Source: Pontibacter korlensis (GTDB lineage Bacteria; Bacteroidota; Bacteroidia; Cytophagales; Hymenobacteraceae). Taken from it: a stretch of DNA of 64,000 nucleotides. The number at the start of each line of letters is the position of its first letter. Within the stretch, counting starts at the first letter, position 1. Shown one piece after another: positions 43,776-52,257 of the stretch. Both the position numbers and the translations under genes were made by a program. The notes below the pieces were generated by a model, which saw only the letters and a program-made list of their open reading frames with translations, was not told the origin of the DNA and did not search any database. The stretch spans positions 1,679,501 through 1,743,500 of the forward strand of contig NZ_CP009621.1 in the NCBI RefSeq assembly GCF_000973725.1, written 5' to 3'.

Positions 43776-44747
43776 TTATTTACGCAGGTACTGTGCGAAC
43801 TCCTTAGCAAAGTAAGACAGGATAATATCGGCACCGGCACGCTTTATACTTAGCAGGCTTTCCAGCATAGCTTTCTCGCCATCTATCCAGCCTTTTTCAG
43901 CAGCGGCCTTTACCATAGCATACTCACCGCTTACGTTGTAGGCAGCAATTGGCAGGTGCGAGTTCTCGCGCAGCAGTTTAATAATGTCCAGGTAAGCCAG
44001 GGCAGGTTTTACCATCAGATAGTCTGCACCTTCAGCAATATCCAGTTCAGCCTCCAGCAGGGCTTCGCGGCTGTTTGCTGTGTTCATCTGGTATGTTTTC
44101 TTGTCGCCCATTTTAGGGGCAGAGCTTAGTGCATCGCGGAACGGGCCGTAGAAAGCACTGGCATACTTAGCGGTATAGCTCATGATACCTACTTTCTGGT
44201 AGCCGTTTTCGTCCAGTACGTGGCGTATGTGAGCAACGCGGCCATCCATCATATCAGAAGGAGCTACTACGTCGGCACCAGCCTGCGCCTGCGCCAGGGC
44301 CATTCTGCCTAGCACCTCCAGCGTCTCATCGTTCAGGATTTCACCGTTCTCCACAATGCCGTCGTGGCCGTCGGAGCTGTATGGGTCCATGGCTATGTCT
44401 GAGAAGATCACCACATCCGGAAAGTTCTTCTTGATCTCGCGGATAGCTCTGGCGTAGAGGCCTTCTGGATTATGACTTTCAGTGGCATACTTATCTTTCA
44501 GCTGCTCAGGTATACTTGGGAAAGGTGCAAAAGCCTTTATACCCAGTTCTATGTTAGAGGCAATCTCATCCTGCAGCTTATCGATTGAAAAACGGTTGAT
44601 ACCCGGCATTGAGGCAACTTCTACCTGTTGGTTCTGGCCTTCAATAACAAAGAGCGGAAGTATAAAATCGTTTACTCCCAGCGTTGTTTCCTGCACCAGG
44701 TTTCGTATGGCTTCCGTTTGGCGGTTGCGTCTTGGTCTTCTATTCAT
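43776..44747 (-). CDS. hemB: porphobilinogen synthase (delta-aminolevulinic acid dehydratase)
   Basis: Joins two ALA molecules into porphobilinogen for haem. The 323-residue protein shows FILPLFVIEGQNQQVEVASM, VVAPSDMMDGRV and the two Schiff-base lysines in SYTAKYASAFYGPFRDA (about 199) and DYLMVKPALAYLD (about 252). Three Cys of the zinc type are not seen, so it is the Mg-dependent class (inference). Monocistronic with a -7 box upstream. Confidence 0.95.
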   Translation of the reverse strand: MNRRPRRNRQTEAIRNLVQETTLGVNDFILPLFVIEGQNQQVEVASMPGINRFSIDKLQDEIASNIELGIKAFAPFPSIPEQLKDKYATESHNPEGLYARAIREIKKNFPDVVIFSDIAMDPYSSDGHDGIVENGEILNDETLEVLGRMALAQAQAGADVVAPSDMMDGRVAHIRHVLDENGYQKVGIMSYTAKYASAFYGPFRDALSSAPKMGDKKTYQMNTANSREALLEAELDIAEGADYLMVKPALAYLDIIKLLRENSHLPIAAYNVSGEYAMVKAAAEKGWIDGEKAMLESLLSIKRAGADIILSYFAKEFAQYLRK

Positions 44748-44788
44748 AATGCTGTTGTTTACAGAAAAACATTCTGTTAAAGTCCGTG

Positions 44789-44796
44789 CAAAGGTA
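44789..44796 (-). promoter_or_regulatory. -7 promoter box for hemB
   Basis: TACCTTTG on the minus strand, 41 bp before the hemB start, matches TAnnTTTG. Confidence 0.5.
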
Positions 44797-44971
44797 CGGC
44801 TTAAATGGTAGAATTGCTGATCGTTTGTAGCAGTAGTGGAGGTGTCTGTCGGGTTGGCGTAAGGAGAGAAATGCAGTTAGCCACTGCCGCTTCACCTATC
44901 TCCGAAACAGGATATCCCACTGCTCCTCAGAGGGAGCAGCAGGTGCCTTTTCTTTTTTGAAGCAAATAGCT

Positions 44972-45880
44972 TTACTCCTGGTTATCCTCATCCGGAAGGA
45001 TTTCCACATCCTGCACGAGCACAAAATTCTCTATTTCGCGGGCTCTGGGAGTGTTAGCCAAGCCACCTTCGGCAGTTTCTTTATACTTGCGCTCCATGCT
45101 TTCGCCAACTTCGCCGAGTGCGTGCACGCATTGGTCTACTGGTATAACCGGGTCTACGCCTGCAATAGCTAGCTGCGAAGAAGAGAAAGCAATGGCTGCG
45201 GCACTGGCGTTTCGCACAATACAAGGAACCTCCACCAGGCCAGCCACCGGGTCGCATATCAGGCCGAGCATACATTGTATCGTAATGGCTACGGCATTAA
45301 ATACCTGGTCTACATTACCGCCGAGGCAGTATACAATAGCACCGGCGGCCATGGCTGCAGCGCTACCTGTTTCGGCCTGGCAACCACCCACGGCACCGGC
45401 CAAAGAGGCGTTCTGCTCAATAATCAGGGCGATGCCTGCGGCTACTAGCAAGCCTTCGTGTATCTTTCTGTCATCCAGGTTGTGCAGCTCCTGCAGGGTA
45501 GTAAGTGTACCAGGTAAAATGCCTGAGGCACCAGCCGTAGGAGCCGCCACCACACGCCCCATGCAAGAGTTAACTTCTTTGGCGCCCAAGGCTCGTGATA
45601 CCAGCATCTGGAACTCCGGCGACAACACGGTAATTGGCGATTTGGCTACTTTCTTGGCGCCATTGTTTACCATGCCTGAGCGCGATTTCATATCCTCCGT
45701 CAGGCCAGTCTTTACGGCGTCTTTCATCACGTCGTAAGCTTTGGCTATATTCTCCCAGATAAACTCTTCGGTACGACCCTTTTGGTCTATCTCGTATTCT
45801 AGTACAGGTTGGTAAAGCGGCTCGCCTGTTTCGGCACAATGCTTTTGCCAGCTTTTAAAATCAGTGAACAGTAATGACAT
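44972..45880 (-). CDS. sdaA: L-serine ammonia-lyase, iron-sulfur, alpha domain
   Basis: Deaminates L-serine to pyruvate using a 4Fe-4S cluster. The 302 residues are equivalent to the alpha (catalytic) domain: NSCMGRVVAAPTAGASGILPG, VGGCQAETGSAAAMAAGA and GLICDPVAGLVEVPC carry the cluster cysteines. The regulatory beta domain that is fused in E. coli SdaA is absent here; it may be encoded elsewhere. The first ~40 residues form a short N-terminal extension. An 18-base hairpin (44929-44948) lies downstream but has no T tract on this strand. Confidence 0.92.
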   Translation of the reverse strand: MSLLFTDFKSWQKHCAETGEPLYQPVLEYEIDQKGRTEEFIWENIAKAYDVMKDAVKTGLTEDMKSRSGMVNNGAKKVAKSPITVLSPEFQMLVSRALGAKEVNSCMGRVVAAPTAGASGILPGTLTTLQELHNLDDRKIHEGLLVAAGIALIIEQNASLAGAVGGCQAETGSAAAMAAGAIVYCLGGNVDQVFNAVAITIQCMLGLICDPVAGLVEVPCIVRNASAAAIAFSSSQLAIAGVDPVIPVDQCVHALGEVGESMERKYKETAEGGLANTPRAREIENFVLVQDVEILPDEDNQE

Positions 45881-46097
45881 AGTTTTTAGTCCGTCTATAG
45901 TAGTATGTATGCGGCTAAGGCCATAGTTGGCGCATGAGCCGCTAGGCTTATATACAAGTATACGTGCCTCAAAGATAACAAAACCGGACGCAGGAAATGT
46001 TCTGTGTCACAAAAGTATAAGTTGATTAACCTATGGGTATTCTGCGCGTTTGCTCAGAGCATAAGTATAAGTAACACAGTAAATCATACTTTAAGAG

Positions 46098-46385
46098 ATG
46101 GAGGACAACAGCAAAAAACGTGTAGCCATGCGAGTGCATGGTAAAGTACAGGGTATATTTTTCAGGGCCAGCACCCAAGAGAAGGCCCAGGAACTTGGGT
46201 TAACGGGCTTTGTGCAAAACGAGCCGGACGGCACAGTATACTTGGAAGCCGAAGGAAAGACTGAGGCCCTACAACAGCTGGAGCAATGGGCACATCAAGG
46301 ACCAAGGCGCGCACGGGTAGAGAAGGTGGAGGTAGAGGAGAAGGAAGAATTACAAGGGTTCGAGAAGTTTGAGCAGAGGAGGTAG
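46098..46385 (+). CDS. acyP: acylphosphatase
   Basis: A 95-residue protein with both acylphosphatase signatures: VHGKVQGIFFRASTQEKAQ (Arg and the P-loop; about 13-31) and GFVQNEPDGTVYLEAEG (catalytic Asn; about 37-53). It hydrolyses acyl phosphates. Length is normal. Two copies of AAGTATAAGT-type motifs lie just upstream (46011-46070). Confidence 0.95.
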   Translation: MEDNSKKRVAMRVHGKVQGIFFRASTQEKAQELGLTGFVQNEPDGTVYLEAEGKTEALQQLEQWAHQGPRRARVEKVEVEEKEELQGFEKFEQRR

Positions 46386-46491
46386 AGAAGTTATTTAGAT
46401 CAATACTAGCGCAATTAACCACCTGTGCCATAGAATAACACAATCACTAGAGGAAATATCCATATATTAGGATGCACTATAGCATAAGGAT

Positions 46492-47166
46492 ATGAAGTTT
46501 CCACAATCGCTACGCCAAATTAAAGCTCTAAAAGAGTCGGATGACTATCTGTTGATTAAAAGTATAGAGTCAATCAAATTCTCCTATAGTATTTTCCTTA
46601 GCAATTACTCCGATCTTAAGACTGCTCTAGAAGAGCATAGAGAAAAAAGTGATGATGGTAGTTTGTGGAGCGATGATGAACTGCGCTGGATAGTTCAAGA
46701 AAGAATAGTAAGGTTGATGTATAACTTCTTTTCTTCAGCTTTTAGATTAGTAAATCATAACAGAAAGCTTTATGAATCTTCAACTGTTATCGCTAAAGAA
46801 TATCTGGAATATATAAATAATAACTTTGTTAGCAATCCTCTGCATAGCTTTGTCATAGATTTTAGAAACTTCCTATGCCACTCATCTTTACCTTTGATTG
46901 TTTCTAACAAAAAGTACAGTAACAAAACTGTGAAGACAACTTTTATGATTAGGAAGGACTCAATACTAAAATTCAAGTGGGAACCGGTTGCGAGGAGTTA
47001 TTTTGACTCTCTGCAAGAAACATTTGATCTAGGAGAAATAGTAGATCAGAACTTTCACAAAGTAAGGGATCTACATGAGTGGTACAAGATAAGACAATTG
47101 CAATTTTACAGGCATATATGCAGAGGTTATTCTAAAGAAAAAGGCACTATTGAGCTTAGCTACTGA
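46492..47166 (+). CDS. putative HEPN-like protein, AT-rich gene
   Basis: A 224-residue protein of mostly helical character in a gene visibly richer in A and T than its neighbours, a sign of recent transfer. The most telling feature is DFRNFLCHSSLPL with Arg125-Asn126 and His130, which fits the R(N/D/H)x(3-5)H catalytic motif of HEPN ribonucleases, on a long helix following another helical region (about 65-110). HEPN proteins serve in toxin-antitoxin and phage-defence systems. The annotated frame ends SY-stop at 47166, but an alternative frame runs on to 47242 with an acidic tail, so a frameshift near the A-rich 47134-47142 is possible. Family assignment is tentative. Confidence 0.5.
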   Translation: MKFPQSLRQIKALKESDDYLLIKSIESIKFSYSIFLSNYSDLKTALEEHREKSDDGSLWSDDELRWIVQERIVRLMYNFFSSAFRLVNHNRKLYESSTVIAKEYLEYINNNFVSNPLHSFVIDFRNFLCHSSLPLIVSNKKYSNKTVKTTFMIRKDSILKFKWEPVARSYFDSLQETFDLGEIVDQNFHKVRDLHEWYKIRQLQFYRHICRGYSKEKGTIELSY

Positions 47167-47248
47167 AGAGCGAACTACACAAGCTTTGCCCTTTAATCAA
47201 GTAGATATTGATAAGGAGGAAGAAATCTTAAATAGCTTATAACTCCCC

Positions 47249-47790
47249 ATGCTCTTTTCCCTCCTCCAGCAGGTCCCATACTTTACTCCGGACGATATAG
47301 CTGCTTTTCTTCAGCTGTGGCAGAAGCGGGTGCAACTAAACAGGCATGATTTTTTGATACGGCAGGGGCAGGTAGAGCAGGGGCTATACTTTGTTATCAG
47401 CGGTGTTACTTTCCGTTGCCGGATGAAGAGATCTGTGTAGGCTTTGCTTACCCCAACACACTGGTTGTTTCTTTTCCTTCGTTTGTTGATAGTAAGCCAT
47501 CGGCCTATTACATACAGGCGCTCCGGAAAATTGAGCTGCTGGGTATCAGCAAAAACGACCTAGTGCAACTGATGGAGGAGAGGCCCAACATCAAGCGCTT
47601 TTGGTATGAGCAGCTGGAGAAAGCCTTGGTAGGCAAAATTGAGCGGGAAGTGGATCTGCTACTGCCCGAACCAGAACAACGCCTGAAGCGCGTCATGCAG
47701 CGCAGCCCGCACCTGTTTCAGGACATCCCTAAAAAATATATTGCCTCTTACCTGCGTATGACGCCCGAAACCCTGAGCAGGCTAAAATAG
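47249..47790 (+). pseudogene. Crp/Fnr-type transcription regulator with internal frameshift
   Basis: Two frames make one protein: an N-terminal cyclic-nucleotide-binding half (DFLIRQGQVEQGLYFVISGV) and a C-terminal half (YFPLPDEEICVGFAYPNTLV ... DIPKKYIASYLRMTPETLSR) that has the helix-turn-helix. The frame breaks at about 47405-47415, where a few codons of the beta-roll (after SGV) appear lost. Without the shift it would be a ~190-residue Bacteroidota Crp/Fnr regulator. A sequencing error is possible, but a missing residue stretch suggests a real deletion. Confidence 0.78.
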
Positions 47791-47797
47791 CTGATGC

Positions 47798-48478
47798 TTA
47801 AAGACTGTTGTAATAGGCCACCAGCTTGGCCATATCGTTGTCGTTGCGCAGGTTCAGCGAGTTTGCTTTAATGTATGTTTCCAGGAAATCGGACTTCTCA
47901 GGCATAGCGGCCAGCAACGAGTTTTTAGTTTTCTTCACTTTTACCAGCTTGTTGCCGGTGGCTACGTAATAGTCTTCGCTTTCCTGCACCTCGCGTTCTA
48001 TAGTGGCAGAGTTATAGCCCTTACGGTCGAATATCTTTTTAGAAGTGCGCTTTAGCAAAGTTGTTTTGCCGTCGGCCATCACCTCCAGAAATGTATCAGG
48101 GGAAATGTCATCGCCGCTGTAGCCTTTGCGGAAGGTTTTGTTTACAGTTGCGTTATTGTTAATGTAGCTGATGCTAAACTCCTGTACCGGTTCGATAAGC
48201 TCCTTTACCTGATCATTATTGGTCTTGAAGATAATCACATCTTTCACTTGGTCGTACATGATATTGATGCCCTGGTACACGGTGCCATTGCTCAGGGTAA
48301 CGGCGCCGGTAGCCCAATCGGGGTGCAGGTAAGGCGAGCCTTGTATCGTAATAGTATTGTACTCGTGTACCGCCCTACCTTCCATATCATTCGTATGAGT
48401 GTATTGAGCCGAAGCATCAAGATAGAACAGGCTGCAAGCCAGCAACGACAACGTAAGTACTTTCACTACTTTTCCCAT
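47798..48478 (-). CDS. hypothetical secreted protein
   Basis: Start taken at 48478 (MGKVVKVLTLSLLACSLFYL), the beginning of a signal peptide cleaved near ASAQ; the longer frame adds 12 residues. The mature ~205 residues are rich in Lys, Asp and Asn with a beta-like N-terminal half (GAVTLSNGTVYQGINIMYDQ). I do not recognise the family. It is convergent with the Crp/Fnr remnant (8 bp). Confidence 0.6.
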   Translation of the reverse strand: MGKVVKVLTLSLLACSLFYLDASAQYTHTNDMEGRAVHEYNTITIQGSPYLHPDWATGAVTLSNGTVYQGINIMYDQVKDVIIFKTNNDQVKELIEPVQEFSISYINNNATVNKTFRKGYSGDDISPDTFLEVMADGKTTLLKRTSKKIFDRKGYNSATIEREVQESEDYYVATGNKLVKVKKTKNSLLAAMPEKSDFLETYIKANSLNLRNDNDMAKLVAYYNSL

Positions 48479-48580
48479 GATTGTAAGTTTTAGCTTCAGG
48501 TGCTTAAGATGCAAAATAATCTAAATATATGCTATCGTAAAACTTGATTTTAATCAAGGATTCTAAAGTATAACCTGCTG

Positions 48581-48588
48581 TACCTTTG
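48581..48588 (+). promoter_or_regulatory. -7 promoter box for the DinB-like gene
   Basis: TACCTTTG matches TAnnTTTG, 19 bp before the first ATG. A palindrome CTTGATTTTAATCAAG lies at 48543-48558. Confidence 0.5.
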
Positions 48589-48607
48589 TGCTGTACACTA
48601 TAAAACT

Positions 48608-49174
48608 ATGACTGCCATGAACGCATTGGAACAACTCTCTCAGACTGTCAGAAACCTATCCGATATCGTTGCCCACAGCTTCTCATCGCTTAGCCTGGTA
48701 GACCTAAACTATAAGCCAGCACCAGACAAATGGAGTATGCTGGAATGCCTGGAGCACCTTAACCGCTACAGCCGCTATTACAACCCTGTACTAACTAAGG
48801 CCGTTGCGCAAAGCTCCAGCGACGAGATCTATGTTACAGGTATTAACTATAGCTGGATCGGCAAAAAATCGCTGGAAATGGTGCGGCCGCAGAACATGAA
48901 GAAGCATAAGACTGTGAAGCACATGAACCCCAACAATAGCCAGCTGACCCGCGCCACAGTAGAAGAGTTTCTGCTGCACCAGCAGGAGCTGCTGCAATTG
49001 CTTTACGATGCCAGAAAAGTGAACCTGAACAGAAAAGCTGTACCCGTAGAGTTTTTTAAGCTGCTAAAAATGCGCCTGGGGGAGTCGCTGGAGTTTATGG
49101 TAGTGCACCAGGAGCGCCACATACAGCAGGCACTACGGGTAAAGCAGGAGCTTATGAAGCAGGCAGCGGCCTAA
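48608..49174 (+). CDS. DinB family protein
   Basis: A 188-residue four-helix-bundle protein of the DinB/YfiT superfamily. The first helix ends in KPAPDKWSMLECLEHLNRYS, where His66 is a likely metal ligand, and the last helix carries EFMVVHQERHIQQALRVKQ with two further His. DinB-like proteins are thiol transferases or unknown metal-dependent enzymes. ATG codons at 48608 and 48617 are both possible starts. No operon partner. Confidence 0.82.
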   Translation: MTAMNALEQLSQTVRNLSDIVAHSFSSLSLVDLNYKPAPDKWSMLECLEHLNRYSRYYNPVLTKAVAQSSSDEIYVTGINYSWIGKKSLEMVRPQNMKKHKTVKHMNPNNSQLTRATVEEFLLHQQELLQLLYDARKVNLNRKAVPVEFFKLLKMRLGESLEFMVVHQERHIQQALRVKQELMKQAAA

Positions 49175-49186
49175 ATAAGTTGCTTG

Positions 49187-50623
49187 TTATACTTTGGCTT
49201 CACTTAAAACTACCTGCACCTCCTGTTTTTCACCAGTGTGTATATCCACAGTAAACAGTTGATGGCTGTTGGTGCTGGTTACCCACAGTTGCCCGTTAAG
49301 AAAGAGGATGTCGTTGGGTTCGTGTAAACCGTCGGTGAGAGTGCGGACTCTCCTGCGCTGCAGGTCCAGGACCTTTATTTTACCGTTGTAGGTGTCAGCT
49401 ATAAACACATCGCTGTCGATAACCTCAATCCCTACACCGTGCTGCAACAGCGCGTCGTCTGTGTCGCCGTCTACGTCGCCAAAGTCGAAGAGGCCTCTGC
49501 CAAGTGGTGTGAGTACCATGCCAGTTTCAGTATTTACAGTGCGGATGGCGCTAGCTTCTGCATCGGCCACGTAAAGTACAGGTCCGTTAATGGCTAGTCC
49601 GCTCGGTTGGTTGAAAGCCGCTTCGCGCAAAGGCCCGTCGGTTAACGCCTCGCGGCCGCTGCCTGCGTAACGGTATACTTTCTCAGTGGCTAGGTCCATG
49701 CGCAGGATCTGGTGGTTGCCAGCATTGGCGATAAACATGTTGTTGCCATAGATGTACAGGTCCCAGGGGCTGTTGGGATTTACTGGCTCATCCAGCTTAT
49801 CCTGCAAAAAGTAGTAACCCATTTCGCCAGTACCTGCTGCGGTGCTTACCTGCTTGGCCTGCAGGTCTACCTTCCGGATAGCGTTGTTCTTAGCATCGGC
49901 CACATAAAGTATACTTTCGTGTAGTGCCAGCCCATGCGGCTCATAAAAAGTGGCCTCTGCATAGCTACCATTGTCAAAGCCCTGTATGCCGCTGCCTATA
50001 ATTTCCAACACTTGCCCCTGTTGGTTCAGCTTCAGGATGCGGTTGTGGCCGCTGTCGGAGAGGTAAATATTCCCCCCCGTATCGCTTACCAATTTAGACG
50101 GGAAGTACAAAGTGTCGTCCTGTTTGTGCTCATGCTCCACGTGGAAACGTATGGGCTCACGGTTCAGTTGGTCCTTATGCTGCTCTATCAGCTGCTCAAG
50201 GTATGGCTTCACGGTCTGGTACACGCCTTCGCCGGCATGTTGGCCAATCACCTTGCCATTTGGGTCTATGAGTACAGTGGTAGGCCAGGCGCGGACACCG
50301 TAATGATTCCAGATTTTATAATCAGCATCGTTTACCACTGGATGCTCAATCCCAAACTTGCGGATAGCCTGCAGAATAGTCCCGTTCTGTTTTTCTGCAT
50401 CAAATTTGGCAGAGTGTATTCCCACCACTACCAGCACATCGGCATACTCCTCCTCCAGCCGCTTTAGGTCAGGTACTATGTGCTGACAGTTGATGCAGCC
50501 AAAGGTCCAGAAGTCGAGAAGAACAATTTTGCCTGCAAAGTCTTTGATAGACCAGCTCCTGTCGGTATTGAGCCAGCCATGTTCGGTGTTTATTTCTGGT
50601 GCGTTTACGCGTCCGGTAAGCAT
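49187..50623 (-). CDS. thioredoxin-like protein with NHL repeats (NHLRC2-like)
   Basis: A 478-residue protein: an N-terminal thioredoxin domain (about 5-150) with the CINC (Cys43, Cys46) redox motif and GKVIGQHAGEGVYQTV, then a six-bladed NHL-type propeller (about 165-470) with repeated blade motifs such as NIYLSDSGHNRILKL, LYVADAKNNAIRKVD and MFIANAGNHQILRMD. No signal peptide is visible, so it is probably cytoplasmic. Human NHLRC2 has the same domain order. Substrates unknown. Confidence 0.85.
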   Translation of the reverse strand: MLTGRVNAPEINTEHGWLNTDRSWSIKDFAGKIVLLDFWTFGCINCQHIVPDLKRLEEEYADVLVVVGIHSAKFDAEKQNGTILQAIRKFGIEHPVVNDADYKIWNHYGVRAWPTTVLIDPNGKVIGQHAGEGVYQTVKPYLEQLIEQHKDQLNREPIRFHVEHEHKQDDTLYFPSKLVSDTGGNIYLSDSGHNRILKLNQQGQVLEIIGSGIQGFDNGSYAEATFYEPHGLALHESILYVADAKNNAIRKVDLQAKQVSTAAGTGEMGYYFLQDKLDEPVNPNSPWDLYIYGNNMFIANAGNHQILRMDLATEKVYRYAGSGREALTDGPLREAAFNQPSGLAINGPVLYVADAEASAIRTVNTETGMVLTPLGRGLFDFGDVDGDTDDALLQHGVGIEVIDSDVFIADTYNGKIKVLDLQRRRVRTLTDGLHEPNDILFLNGQLWVTSTNSHQLFTVDIHTGEKQEVQVVLSEAKV

Positions 50624-50746
50624 AAGTAAGTCTGTTTTCGTATTAGAAAGGTGCCTTAGTTGTTACAGGGTTATAACTCTTTTTGTTTACCTCTCTCGAG
50701 TCCCTCTGTTAAAAACAGGAGGAGAGTTCAGCAGGTATAAACAGGT

Positions 50747-50774
50747 GCACCCACCTCTAACCCCTCCAAGGAGG
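50747..50774. repeat. palindromic GC-rich repeat, copy E (interrupted by the ISAs1 element)
   Basis: CACCTCTAACCCCTCCAAGG belongs to the same family as the copies at 53970, 54394, 58949 and 59021. The unit is cut at 50774 and resumes at 51823 (GGAATTCT); its central palindrome CTCCAAGGAGG has been duplicated by the insertion. Confidence 0.75.
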
Positions 50775-51811
50775 TAGGGCCGTTAAGTTCTAATTAATTT
50801 AGTCATTAGGCCAACTTCATTGGCAAAAGCGGCAATGGCCTCTTTCATGGAAGAGAAACCGCTTTTTCGGGCGATGTTCAGGGCCATGTTTTTCAACAGC
50901 GACAGGTTCTCGGGCGCCTGCCCGCTGCAGATGCCGTTGCCGTCCTCGTTCAAGGTCACGTCCTTCTCCCAGTGCACCCGGTTCTCAATTCCCCAATGCC
51001 CCCGGCCACCTGGCTCTTGCCTCCGCGCTGGCCGCAAACAGGTCCAGGGTACGGTGCACCTCCCTTCCCCGGCTGCGCTCGCTCTCCTGCCAATGCCCGG
51101 CTGCCGTTCCTTTGGCAGCTGTCTGCTTGATGTCTGAGAGCAGCTTTCGCTGATTGCCCTTCACCTTGATCAAGTAGTGCTGCCGGTGGGAGACAATCAG
51201 ACCGGCTGTTTTTTTTGGCAGTGCAGCGCGTCCAGCGTCAGCAGCAGGCCCCGCTGCTGCATCCTGTCGAGCAGGTCCCGCACGCTGCCTATCTCGCTCT
51301 GCCTGGCGTTCTCGAAGCGCCCCACCTCCTCTATCAGCCCCGTCTGCTGGCAGAAGGCGCTGACCAGCACCACCAAGTTCTGCCGCTCGTTGGCATGTTC
51401 GCTCACCGTGGAGCGCAGGCTCTTGCCGTCGATGCTCACCACCCGCCGTCCCTGCCCGGCCGCCCAGCGGCGGAAGGCCGCCGCCAGGGCCTGGAAGTCG
51501 ACATGGGTGAGCACCTGGCGGATGGTCACGTGGCTGGGCAGCCGCTTGCGGCCAAGCCCCAGGCAGGCTGTCAGCTCCTGCTGGTTGTGGCTGATAAAGC
51601 GCCCTATTTCCCGGTAGGCACAGTAACCGCTCATGATGCTCATCACAACCATGCAAAGAGTCTCGGCCAGGGGGTAGCGACGGCCCTGGGCACGGCGGAA
51701 GTCTGGCACCTGGCGCAGGCACTCAAGCAGGTTAACTTGACTTGTTTCCATCTCAGCTCCTCCATTTTGCTAAACTATTTAGTGTACGTAAGGTAGAACT
51801 TAACGGCCCTA
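50775..51811 (-). mobile_element. ISAs1-type insertion sequence, defective
   Basis: 1037 bp bounded by an 18-bp perfect terminal inverted repeat TAGGGCCGTTAAGTTCTA (50775-50792 and 51794-51811). Both sides are flanked by CTCCAAGGAGG (50764-50774 and 51812-51822), an 11-bp direct repeat taken as the target duplication. The target is the palindromic core of the local dispersed repeat. The transposase is broken and internally deleted. Confidence 0.85.
50783..51751 (-). pseudogene. ISAs1 family transposase, broken
   Basis: N-terminal part (METSQVNLLECLRQVPDFRR; VVSIDGKSLRST is the DGK-type catalytic Asp region) reads to HCQKKQPV-stop at 51216-51200. A frame shift at a run of eight A (51209-51216 on the minus strand) joins it to KKTAGLIVSHRQHYLIKVKG; the run contains the slippery pattern A-AAA-AAA, so this shift could be programmed. 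A second break near 51005 joins RWPG directly to RGHWGIENRVHWEKDV; the ~45 residues normally between (YYISSL region) are missing. The C-terminus NLSLLKNMALNIARKSG is intact. About 320 instead of ~370 residues, so inactive. Confidence 0.85.
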
Positions 51812-51832
51812 CTCCAAGGAGGGGAATTCTCA
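51812..51832. repeat. right part of copy E after the IS insertion
   Basis: CTCCAAGGAGGGGAATTCT continues the palindromic repeat cut at 50774; the first 11 bases are the duplicated target. Confidence 0.7.
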
Positions 51833-51934
51833 GGAACGACAAACATCCCTATGACCTCCGGTCGCAAGTTTCGACTCTCGACTCACTTGTCCTCAAAGGG
51901 ACAGTTACAGAAGGCAGCAGCTATCGAATCCGAT

Positions 51935-52007
51935 CCCAGTCCTTGGGTTGAGCGCCTTGTGAGATCCGGTGCAGCGCCCTGGCGCAGGAGGGAACACAGC
52001 GCGATGC
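51935..52007. repeat. second dispersed repeat family, copy 1 (conserved ends, internal hairpin)
   Basis: A 24-base block (CCCAGTCCTTGGGTTGAG plus CGCCTT) and an 11-base block CAGCGCGATGC at the far end recur in inverse orientation at 58820-58915. Between them is a hairpin GCGCC-CT-GGCGC (51974-51985). In the other copy the hairpin has a different sequence but the same shape. The rest of 51833-52230 holds no supportable gene. Confidence 0.65.
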
Positions 52008-52230
52008 CCGAGGACGAGGCCTGCCGGCCTAAAGGGAACCAAAGCCGGATATGGAAAGAGCAGCTAGTAAGGCTGAGGATGAACAGCAGACAAAAAGAGG
52101 TTTAATCAGGCAGCAGTCTAGCACACAACAACCCCGTCGCCCACAGGAGCTGCGCACGCTGTGTGGTTTAAAAAATCCTGTCTCTATTCTTAGGAAAAGT
52201 CCGACGTGGGGTATTCCCGCAATTTTATCG

Positions 52231-52238
52231 TAATTTTG
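52231..52238 (+). promoter_or_regulatory. -7 promoter box for nuoABC
   Basis: TAATTTTG matches TAnnTTTG, 19 bp before the nuoA ATG. Confidence 0.5.
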
Positions 52239-52257
52239 CATAAACAGCTGCAATACA

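Noticed and set aside
44929-44948. CTGCTCC/GGGAGCAG hairpin as terminator of sdaA
   Set aside because: No T tract on the minus strand where it would be needed; left unassigned.
45051-45737. 228-codon open frame antisense to sdaA
   Set aside because: Shadow frame rich in Ser/Ala/Pro, typical of antisense of GC-rich coding sequence.
51177-51796. Long plus-strand frames within the ISAs1 element
   Set aside because: Antisense of the transposase, which is recognisable on the minus strand.
51833-52230. Possible small gene upstream of nuoA (for example the frame 51851-52105)
   Set aside because: Overlaps the second repeat family and has no recognisable protein features.
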